Assembly: GCF_025153455.1 (NCBI RefSeq)
Contig: NZ_JANZNT010000001.1
Span: 744,001 to 808,000, forward strand
From: Sphingomonas sp. BGYR3
Lineage (GTDB): Bacteria > Pseudomonadota > Alphaproteobacteria > Sphingomonadales > Sphingomonadaceae
Direction of reading: 5' to 3'
Length of the DNA: 64,000 bases
Shown here: positions 8,193 to 15,313 of the stretch, one piece after another
How the letters are laid out: every line of letters begins with the position of its first letter
Position numbering within the stretch: position 1 is the stretch's first letter
Notes under the pieces: model-generated
The model's input: only the letters and a program-made list of their open reading frames with translations
The model's database searches: none
What the model was told of the DNA's origin: nothing
Translations under genes and position numbers: made by a program

Positions 8193-11100
8193 TCACGAGG
8201 CCGGCGTCGCGTTCTTCGCCGCCGCCGTGGCCTTTCGCGCCTTTGTGTCGACGCCACGGCGGGTCAAATCCACTCCGATCACGGCAATATCTTCGACTTC
8301 TGGAAACTGGTTGGAAATCTGCGACCAATGGGCGCGCAGTGCTTCGACGAGATCGTCAAAGCTTTCGGCCCGGCCGCCATCCGGCAGCTCCCAATACGTT
8401 TTGTCGCCAAGATAAACCAAGGCGAAAATCCCCCGGCTTGAGCGCACGTCGCGCAGGTAATCGCCGCAAAGCTGTATTTCCAGCCGTTCGAAAAGGTGCG
8501 GCCCGGTCCATTTGTCGGCAATCTTCAGTTCGGTCGGAACAGGCGCATCGAAACCAACACCGAGAAAGCGTAGATCGGGCCGCTTTGCATCGGCCAGTTC
8601 TTCCTCCTGCGGAATGTTATAGCGGCCGCCAGCGCGGTCGCGACACCAGCCCCCGATGAATTTACGAAATTCGGTTTCCTGATCAACTGCCTGCAAGAGC
8701 GAGGCGATGCTGGAATCGCCACCCTCAAGATCGTGCTTCAAGGCTTCAAGCCGGTCAATTGCGAGATACCAGAGTTCGCGGTGATTGCGCGGCGTCCTGA
8801 TCAACGTATCGTTGAACTCGCGAACTTCGCCGGGCGTCCAGGCTGCGATATCGGCGTCGATCGCAGCCTTGGCTCTTGCGTGGAATGTCATCCAAGGCCG
8901 CGAGTCCTCCGCTGGATGGGCGCGCGCCATCTCGAGCAAGGCAAGATACGCATCCTTTCCTGGCGTCTCTTTTATGAACGCAAACAGGGCATTTCGAGCG
9001 TCCTGCGCATCATCGCGCGGACCGGGCGAATAAACACCGCCTCCGGCCCGCTGAATATCGTCCTTCTCGCGGATATAGCGGTGCATCAACAGATAGAGTG
9101 TCTTCATGTGCTCAACCGTGCGGTAAGCTTGCCGAGCTCGACCTTCCTGCGACCTGCCGCCGAGCAACGCGACAATAAAGCGGACTGCGAGCTTCGTCTG
9201 GTCGGCGGGATCTTTGATCTCGGCCAAGCGCGCCGCCAACGCCGGGATGGCGGCGTCAGGATCAACACCCACCCATGTGGCAAACCAGATCGGGGCAAAG
9301 TCGAGGTTGCGGATGGCTTTTGCCTTTTGCGACGCTATCCGCGCAATAGTCGCGTCGTCAACCGACGACCGCTGCACAATCGCTAGCAAGTAGCCGAGAT
9401 TGCGCGGGTTGACTCGTTTGGCGTGAAGCGCTGGCAGAAGCTGGGGCGCGATCAGATCCCACATCCATTCACCCTGCCAGCTCGCGTAGTACAACACATA
9501 ATGGCTTTCGCTCTCAGGGGTCTCAGTCGCGAGTTCGTAAGCGATCTCGCCAAGCACGACCTCAGCCACTTCGGTCGAATATGTTCCATACAGCTTTGGC
9601 AGCCACGATGGGAAACCGTTGAGTTCGTGCAACGCGAAGTGGGTCGCGGTCACGGCGTCGGCGGCGTTGACGCCGGAGGGCCAATCGGCCGTCTCGCGGG
9701 CTTCGATCTCAAGGCCGGTCAGGCCGAAGATGGCATGAAAGGGCGTTGTATTCGCGATGGCGCCTTCGGATCGGACCTTCGGGCGACCGGTCCGCCAGAA
9801 GCGCACAGCGCCATCGCGAAATGCGGTCGCGATATCTTCGCCAAACACGGGGATCAGCGATCGCCAGTTCCCGTCAGTCCAGCGGCTATGCTGATTTTCA
9901 GCCGATCGCAGCTGATGGTGGAGATAGTATTGGTCACGAGTGACGAGGTTGGGTTTGCCCGGATCGCGTAAGGTCTCAGTCCGCGTCGCCAAGATTTCCT
10001 TCGCACGCTGCAATTGCTTGGCTGCGCGCTCGGCCTGTCGGGCGGCCCGCCGTTTCCAGACAGCGTTCTGCCGTCGCCAACTCTGTCGACCTTGGGCGGG
10101 CGGATTGAGCAGTTTCGCGAGCGTCGATTGCAATTCTGGCTCGACGGCGGCCAGACGTTTGAGCCGTTCGCGCCACGCTCGCGGCCGACCGCCCTGTCGG
10201 TAGAGCTGAAAAGCAAGCGTGAGGGCGAGAAGGCGGTCATCCAGCAGTTCGCGCTGTTCGATATCGACGCAGAACCTGTCGAAATCGGCGTCGTCGAAGC
10301 CCCAATAGGCGCCAGAGATCGAGACGTGCCAATAGTCGATCAACCTCTCGTCATTGGCGCGGTTGCGGGCGGTCCGCTCCTCCGCAACGCACCGCCAGAA
10401 GAGGGCATGGTTCAGCTCCGGCCACCCTCGAACGAGGTCCGGCATGTCCTTGCGCGGGTCGCTGAAGATGTCGCGGTTATAGTCTTGCGCAATCGGCAAC
10501 ATGCGCAGGATGGAAAGGGTCGTGACCGAAAGCGCGGCGGGATGGCGCGCCTCGATTAGTCGGACGGCGATTTGCGCTGCGGTGCGCCCGAGCCAGCCAT
10601 ATGCTTCGGAAATCTCGCAGTGCCGGCGCTCGACCACCGGCTCGCGCTTGAGCAACGCATATAGCCCCTCGTTAAGATCGACCAGGTGATCAAGCGGCCA
10701 CTCATTTGCTAGCGCCAGCAGGCCATCACAAAGGATGTCGGTCTCAAATCGCTTTTTTGGCGCCGCGGCTTCAATCACGGCGAGGAGCCAACTGTTTCCC
10801 GCTGAGTCGGCGGGCAAGGTGGGCAAAAACTCAGCAATCCAGTCGCGGCGGAGAGGCGACGGCTCGGAGAGGAATGCGGTGCGGACCTCGATGACGTCAG
10901 CGGTGGAACCAAGTGCCGCGACCGCGCGGATAGCAGCGATGCGCGTGTATTTGGCCCGCGCGGTCAACGCAAAATGTTTGGCCTTGTTCGCAAGGGCTTT
11001 GATATCGCCCTGCCAGACCATGCGCAGCAGGAACCAAACGATGTCATCATCATCGGCGTGTTGGTTGAGAAGCTTGCCGATATCGTCGGCGAGATCGCGG

Positions 11101-12545
11101 TCCGTGAACCTTTGCACGGCCGCATAGTCCATCATGCTGCGCCCGTGCGCTGGTTGCGCGAGTTGCTCGCAAGTCTGGCGCAGGATGGTGCCGCGAGTTT
11201 CCAGCGGAAGTTTGCTTGGATCACCGCCTTCAAACAGGACTTCTGGCGCGAGCCGCACAACGCGATCGAGAATTCGACCATCGAGCAGCGCCAGCCAAGG
11301 CAGGATTGGGCGCATCGTCGGGACGATAACCTCGATCCCATATTGGCGGCGGAAGAACAGCCCTTCGATTTTGGCGCGCGAGGCATCGTCGACGATCAAG
11401 GTGTGCAGCCATTCGGCAGTCAAATATTCGCGGACGGACCGGTGATGGAACCGTACCGTGCCATAAATGCCCTCATCGAAGATCGGCCGACTAAGCAGGG
11501 TGGCGCAGTCAATGTCGTCCCAGTCGGTCAATATCTCCTTGATCGGTAGGCCACTGGCATTTTCATGGCCGTCGGGTACCCGAATTGAGGATTGCTGCGC
11601 GAGCGTCGCGGCGGCGGCGACTAGGCGAGCGCCGACCAAAATTTTTTCGCTGGTGATCGGGCGGGCATCGGAACGGTCTTGATCGCGCTCCTCGAGCCGC
11701 TTGGCGATGCTGCTACGCATCAACTCAAGGCGCGAGCCGATGCGATGGTGTGTCAGCCAAAACTCGATCGTCTCGGCAAGATCGAGTGGCCGTGTGGTGA
11801 AGGACCAAGCTTCGGCCTTCTCGATTGCCGTGCGGAACGTCTTCAGATCGGTCACGCCCTTGGCGGTCGCGAACCTGTCGACCTGATCGCCATGAAGATC
11901 GTCCAGCGCGACAATGCGGAATGGATCGCGTCGCGTTGCGCTGTTCGGCTTTTCGACCGTCGTAAAGCCGCTCTCGCTTTCGTCGTCAGCCCCAGGGGTG
12001 ATCGCTCGCGCCGGCGGCGTGTAAGCCAGCTCGCGTTTGCAAAGAAGCAGGTCGGTCTTCGGACGCCAGGCGTTCGTGCGACCGGTGATGATGATGTGCG
12101 CGTCTTGCAGGACACTCCGCAATTTAACGCCGAGCTTACGGATCGCGCGCTCGAAATCCTTCGGGTCTCCGAGCCGCGCCTCGTCGACTGAATCGAGCAA
12201 CAGCCATCCCTCTTCGCCCGAGCGGGCCCAAGCCTCAAATTCCGCGAGTGACCCCTCCTCGAAACTAGCCTCAAAATCCTGCGTGACATGCTCGATCCGG
12301 ACGAAAAAGGCTGGTTTTCCCTTAGCCCGCAATTGACGTGTCGTATGCCGGATTTCCTCGGTCTTGCCCGAGCCAGCTTCCGACAGAAGGATCACACGCG
12401 CCTCGACTAGCAAGTCCGGCCAGCGCATCGCCTTTTCGCGGCCGAGCAAGCGATGTACCGCGGCCTGGTCGCCGCCATCGTCGCTGATTGCGAGCTCGTG
12501 GAAGCTGCGATCGAGCGGGATGAATTCGTCAGGATCACTGGACAT
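8193..12545 (-). CDS. Giant STAND/NACHT-like NTPase with C-terminal PD-(D/E)XK nuclease domain
   Basis: 1450 residues. The N-terminal module is a P-loop NTPase: Walker A SEAGSGKT at 55-62, Walker B WLLLDSVDE at 114-122, and a sensor strand IIITGRTN at 151-158. This layout is common in NACHT/STAND proteins. A long helical middle (about 300-1300) looks like HEAT-type or similar repeats. The last 128 residues carry a nuclease-like pattern: PD at 1323-1324, then ELK with Glu1339 and Lys1341, followed by an IQLCGDYL helix, as in PD-(D/E)XK enzymes. It starts 14 nt after the stop of the TIGR02391/HEPN gene, so the two form an operon. The arrangement suggests an antiphage sensor-effector. Avs proteins have the nuclease at the N-terminus, the reverse of this order. 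The NTPase is certain; the nuclease is likely; the defence role is inferred. Confidence 0.8.
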   Translation of the reverse strand: MSSDPDEFIPLDRSFHELAISDDGGDQAAVHRLLGREKAMRWPDLLVEARVILLSEAGSGKTEEIRHTTRQLRAKGKPAFFVRIEHVTQDFEASFEEGSLAEFEAWARSGEEGWLLLDSVDEARLGDPKDFERAIRKLGVKLRSVLQDAHIIITGRTNAWRPKTDLLLCKRELAYTPPARAITPGADDESESGFTTVEKPNSATRRDPFRIVALDDLHGDQVDRFATAKGVTDLKTFRTAIEKAEAWSFTTRPLDLAETIEFWLTHHRIGSRLELMRSSIAKRLEERDQDRSDARPITSEKILVGARLVAAAATLAQQSSIRVPDGHENASGLPIKEILTDWDDIDCATLLSRPIFDEGIYGTVRFHHRSVREYLTAEWLHTLIVDDASRAKIEGLFFRRQYGIEVIVPTMRPILPWLALLDGRILDRVVRLAPEVLFEGGDPSKLPLETRGTILRQTCEQLAQPAHGRSMMDYAAVQRFTDRDLADDIGKLLNQHADDDDIVWFLLRMVWQGDIKALANKAKHFALTARAKYTRIAAIRAVAALGSTADVIEVRTAFLSEPSPLRRDWIAEFLPTLPADSAGNSWLLAVIEAAAPKKRFETDILCDGLLALANEWPLDHLVDLNEGLYALLKREPVVERRHCEISEAYGWLGRTAAQIAVRLIEARHPAALSVTTLSILRMLPIAQDYNRDIFSDPRKDMPDLVRGWPELNHALFWRCVAEERTARNRANDERLIDYWHVSISGAYWGFDDADFDRFCVDIEQRELLDDRLLALTLAFQLYRQGGRPRAWRERLKRLAAVEPELQSTLAKLLNPPAQGRQSWRRQNAVWKRRAARQAERAAKQLQRAKEILATRTETLRDPGKPNLVTRDQYYLHHQLRSAENQHSRWTDGNWRSLIPVFGEDIATAFRDGAVRFWRTGRPKVRSEGAIANTTPFHAIFGLTGLEIEARETADWPSGVNAADAVTATHFALHELNGFPSWLPKLYGTYSTEVAEVVLGEIAYELATETPESESHYVLYYASWQGEWMWDLIAPQLLPALHAKRVNPRNLGYLLAIVQRSSVDDATIARIASQKAKAIRNLDFAPIWFATWVGVDPDAAIPALAARLAEIKDPADQTKLAVRFIVALLGGRSQEGRARQAYRTVEHMKTLYLLMHRYIREKDDIQRAGGGVYSPGPRDDAQDARNALFAFIKETPGKDAYLALLEMARAHPAEDSRPWMTFHARAKAAIDADIAAWTPGEVREFNDTLIRTPRNHRELWYLAIDRLEALKHDLEGGDSSIASLLQAVDQETEFRKFIGGWCRDRAGGRYNIPQEEELADAKRPDLRFLGVGFDAPVPTELKIADKWTGPHLFERLEIQLCGDYLRDVRSSRGIFALVYLGDKTYWELPDGGRAESFDDLVEALRAHWSQISNQFPEVEDIAVIGVDLTRRGVDTKARKATAAAKNATPAS

Positions 12546-12559
12546 TGGACAATCGTCTT

Positions 12560-13297
12560 CTAGCTTCCACGTCCCGCCTCGCTATTTCGCATCACGGTTC
12601 TTGCTTCAACGATGCGCAGCAAGTGGCTGGCGAGGATTAGCATCTCACCTGCCTCCGCCGCGTCTTCGAGCGCGACGGTCCGGTGACTGACCGGATTCTT
12701 GTATGATCCGATCGCCCCCGAAAAGAGGGCGGATAACGCCTGCCGTTCTGCGGGAACTAGAGACATATCGGTCAGGGGCCCCGTGTCCGGATGAAATGCC
12801 TGCCGCATGAGGTCCGTGCCAATATCACGTGCAGTGAAACCGCCCGCTTGTCGCACAGCCTCTTCCACGCCTTTGAATGCCTCAAACACTGCGGTATCGT
12901 AGTTGCCTCGGATAAAATTGCGCCAAGCGCTTGCGGCCAGAGAACCGTGAAGCAATTCGCGCGGTAGCAAACAGGCTTTGCGAAAATCGGCAAACGCGAC
13001 CTGGCTTGCGACTGCCCTTCCCCGTCGGGTGACAAACTGCCAGCTATCGCCCTTGGACGCGATGAGGCTCTGCGCCTCCATCCAGCTCCACGCCTCCGCG
13101 ATGGCCTCTTCAAGCTGTTGCGTCAGCTGTCTCGGGTAAATCTCGCTCATCTGCCGGAGGCCGTTGATGAAGTTATGGAGATGGACATCACCCCCATCCT
13201 CGACGAGCGCCCGTAGAATCACTCCCGCTAGTTCTTCAGGCTCGAGTTCCAACACGTCCTGACCATCCGGAATTCGACGCGCGAGCCGTTGAACCAC
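12560..13297 (-). CDS. TIGR02391-family (Ymh-like HEPN) protein
   Basis: 245 residues starting with GTG at 13297, which has GGAG about 8 nt upstream. The C-terminal half is the TIGR02391/Ymh domain. It contains the FEAFKGVEEAVR helix at 138-149, LMRQAFHPDTGPLTD at 163-177, and AIGSYKNPVSHR at 195-206, followed by a final helix LILASHLLRIV. The family belongs to the HEPN-like group seen in prophages and abortive-infection contexts. Residues 15-100 look like a winged-helix region with QFVTRRGRAVA. It lies directly upstream of the giant NTPase gene in one operon, so it may be the partner, trigger or toxin of that protein. Whether KNPVSHR is catalytic cannot be told from sequence alone. Confidence 0.82.
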   Translation of the reverse strand: MVQRLARRIPDGQDVLELEPEELAGVILRALVEDGGDVHLHNFINGLRQMSEIYPRQLTQQLEEAIAEAWSWMEAQSLIASKGDSWQFVTRRGRAVASQVAFADFRKACLLPRELLHGSLAASAWRNFIRGNYDTAVFEAFKGVEEAVRQAGGFTARDIGTDLMRQAFHPDTGPLTDMSLVPAERQALSALFSGAIGSYKNPVSHRTVALEDAAEAGEMLILASHLLRIVEARTVMRNSEAGRGS

Positions 13298-13758
13298 CTA
13301 TTATCTCCATCTCAGCTTGTTAGCAGACCCATGTTCTATTGCTAAACCGAGCAGCAAGCCAAGGCGCTCCACCGCAAAGCGGAGCCGCAATTCTGGCTTA
13401 GCCTAGCTGCGTAGGGTACCAGCTCCGCTCCTCGAACCACGGTAGATCGAGCTAGTTGCGCCGTTCGGCGCCGGGTAGCAGATGTCTGCTTTGGCAGCGG
13501 CGATACTCAAACTGGTCAGGCAGCTGACGGCCCATCAGCTGCTGGGCTTCTTCTAGCTGACCAGCTAATCAGCAATGCGCCTCAACATCGGACACTGACG
13601 ACGGATCGCGCTATGCTTAAAAGTGGACAAGCGGCGGATACATATGTTGGCATGAATGCCGGAAGACCCTCTCAGTCAGCGGCACCGGCCCGCGCTCGGC
13701 CACACCGGCATAAATCCAGGCAGGACATGGCCGGAGGTGCCCAGCGGCGCGGCCGTCG
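13298..13758. other. Gene-free stretch with nested inverted repeats
   Basis: No ORF here is credible. Around 13512-13564 there are nested complementary segments. GCAGCTGA (13520-13527) pairs with TCAGCTGC (13535-13542) across a 7-nt loop. Outside it, CTGGTCAG (13512-13519) pairs with CTGACCAG (13557-13564). A smaller GCGCC-GTTC-GGCGC hairpin lies at about 13456-13469. The stretch is the upstream region of the HEPN/NTPase operon and the downstream region of the AbiTii gene, so it could hold a terminator, an operator or a small structured RNA. Confidence 0.4.
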
Positions 13759-14640
13759 CTATCCGGCGACGAGTCCCCCGAGGCCTGGGAGGAAGGGCCC
13801 GAGCACGGTCACATAATCGGCTGCATAGCCCACGAGCTTTTGGAACCAGGGCACATAGTCCGGCGTACCCTTCGTTACCTCCATCTGACGGGCAATCTCG
13901 CGCAACTCGGTACGATGCGTCTCATTGCCAATATTACTGTCGATCGCCTGGATAAGCTCTTGGAAAAGTGTGTCCATGTCGAGCGAGTTGGTCGAATTGT
14001 CCGTCGAGGCGATCACCGTGCGGTTCTGGTGCCCGCTGATATCGCCCTGGTGCAGGTGACCAGAAAAGGTCTCGATGTTGATGGACAGTGCCGCCTGTGC
14101 AGCCTTTTCCTTCTCTTCCACGCTGAAGCTGATCCCTTCGCCCAATATGCCATTCTTCTCGAGGCCGATCGCCCAATCCAGAACGAGATTCCTGACCTGC
14201 TCGAGCACATCTAGGAACACGCTCTGTGGTGTATGGACATAATATTCGGTGCCCGGTGTCCCGTGGGCCTTGTTCATTTGCGTCTCGATTGCGCCTGTGA
14301 CCTTTCCAATGACCTCCTGGGTGCCGTCGCCCGCCAAAACTTCGACCTTGGCAACGGAGTCGCCGATCGGAGTCGTGCAGACCTGGTCCAACCAGTCGCT
14401 GTGACCTGTCACGGGAACGACACCATGAAACCGCGTATGCGCCCGGAGTTGTCCCGTCGTGCGGCGATAGGGCGGCACGGTCTCGGGATCGGTGTAGCCG
14501 CGCAGTTCGCGATCGACCCAGTCTGCGGTGTCCTCAAGTTGTAATTTCACCGCGGCAAGCTTCACTCGGCGCAGCAGGTCGCTAACCTTGACGGTCGGGT
14601 CCAGTGCCTGCGCCTGAATCTCCTCAACTAACCCCGCCAT
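13759..14640 (-). CDS. AbiTii-domain protein, putative abortive-infection component
   Basis: 293 residues. The N-terminal 180 or so match the AbiTii domain: LVEEIQAQALDPTVKVSDLL, the KLQLEDTADWVDRELRGY helix and VPPYRRTTGQLRA. AbiTii is a domain of unknown function found in defence islands and named after an abortive-infection protein. The C-terminus ends in a hydrophobic, glycine-rich segment (VTVLGPFLPGLGGLVAG) that could insert in a membrane. ATG 14640 has GAGGAG 6 nt upstream and is preferred to the open frame reaching 14670. It is the first minus-strand gene of the defence block, 460 bp upstream of the HEPN/NTPase pair, and probably has its own promoter. Confidence 0.78.
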   Translation of the reverse strand: MAGLVEEIQAQALDPTVKVSDLLRRVKLAAVKLQLEDTADWVDRELRGYTDPETVPPYRRTTGQLRAHTRFHGVVPVTGHSDWLDQVCTTPIGDSVAKVEVLAGDGTQEVIGKVTGAIETQMNKAHGTPGTEYYVHTPQSVFLDVLEQVRNLVLDWAIGLEKNGILGEGISFSVEEKEKAAQAALSINIETFSGHLHQGDISGHQNRTVIASTDNSTNSLDMDTLFQELIQAIDSNIGNETHRTELREIARQMEVTKGTPDYVPWFQKLVGYAADYVTVLGPFLPGLGGLVAG

Positions 14641-15244
14641 GCATCCGCTCCTCGGTCGTGCTGCTAGCATCGTGCCGCGCTATTTCACACGCAGCAACGG
14701 GCGAGGCCGCGAATCGACGAGCGGCGTATCCCACGGGAGCAATTCGTGTGTCTGCTTCAATTCGTCGCCGATCCCAACCCGCCAGCCGGCAAACGACCCA
14801 TTAGTCGACGTTCGTGAAATGTTGCCCAACTGGCACTCCCCAAGCGCATCAGTTTATGTGACATGCACGATAGTGGCTTTCTTCAGGGGGTATAATTGGG
14901 GGTGTAATAGGCAGTCCAAATCCGAATTAGTGTCGGAACTCTGCCATTAATTGCCGTGCTGCGATTCCCCTCACCCGCTCCACTTTCCATACGCGCCATA
15001 TGCTGAACACCACGGGGCGATTTTCCGGTGGGGCCCGCTGCGCCGAATGACCGGCGCGGGGATATTCCCCGTCACCATGCCCCCGGCCGGAATTGACGCG
15101 TCGCGCCGGTTTTCCGCGTCCGCTTCGCTGAAACCTTCGACATAGCCATTCGGCATCGGATCGGTGCGCCCGGCGATGATGCGGGTTCAGTATCGCGCGG
15201 GCCGGCCCTGACGGGCGCGGGCACCGGCGATGGCCGTGGCAGGC
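14641..15244. other. Gene-free junction between island and core genome; tandem GGGGGT repeats
   Basis: No convincing gene. Two adjacent 12-mers, GGGGGTATAATT (14886-14897) and GGGGGTGTAATA (14898-14909), resemble the G-rich arm repeats found next to attachment sites of tyrosine-recombinase elements. The sequence to their left reads less GC-rich than the core genome to the right. I found no tRNA gene and no matching repeat at the left end of the island. From about 14950 to 15244 I see nothing but the approach to the TonB-gene terminator. Confidence 0.35.
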
Positions 15245-15283
15245 ACAAAAGAAGGGGGCGGCAGGATTGCCCTGCCGCCCCCC
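15245..15283 (-). terminator. Rho-independent terminator of the TonB receptor gene
   Basis: A perfect 12-bp stem, GGGGGCGGCAGG (15254-15265) with CCTGCCGCCCCC (15271-15282) and a 5-nt loop. On the minus strand it is followed by TTCTTTT. It lies 31 nt past the receptor stop codon. Confidence 0.85.
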
Positions 15284-15313
15284 GATGTTCGTCCGGCGTT
15301 ACCGCCCGGTCGA

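Larger units (their letters stand above)
1331..14910. mobile_element. Degenerate ICE-like or mobilizable island carrying defence genes
   Basis: This stretch between rtcR and the TonB receptor gene groups genes typical of integrative elements of sphingomonads: an AlpA/Xis-like HTH, a ribbon-helix-helix protein, a DUF3363 relaxase and a ParB-like protein. Toxin-antitoxin and abortive-infection type genes accompany them. Almost all genes are on the minus strand. No integrase, VirD4/TraG coupling protein or Trb/Tra transfer genes are present here, so the element is either a remnant or depends on functions elsewhere. The right edge is set at a pair of tandem GGGGGT repeats at 14886-14909, which resemble recombinase arm sites. 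The left edge is taken as the end of the HTH gene. Boundaries are inferred and no duplicated att core was found by eye. Confidence 0.5.

Noticed and set aside
5728-8415. Plus-strand open frame of 895 codons opposite the parB-like gene and its leader
   Set aside because: No domains, odd composition, and it contradicts a well supported minus-strand gene.
14971-15156. ORF of 61 codons on the minus strand before the TonB gene terminator
   Set aside because: No ribosome site, no family and no neighbours that support it.
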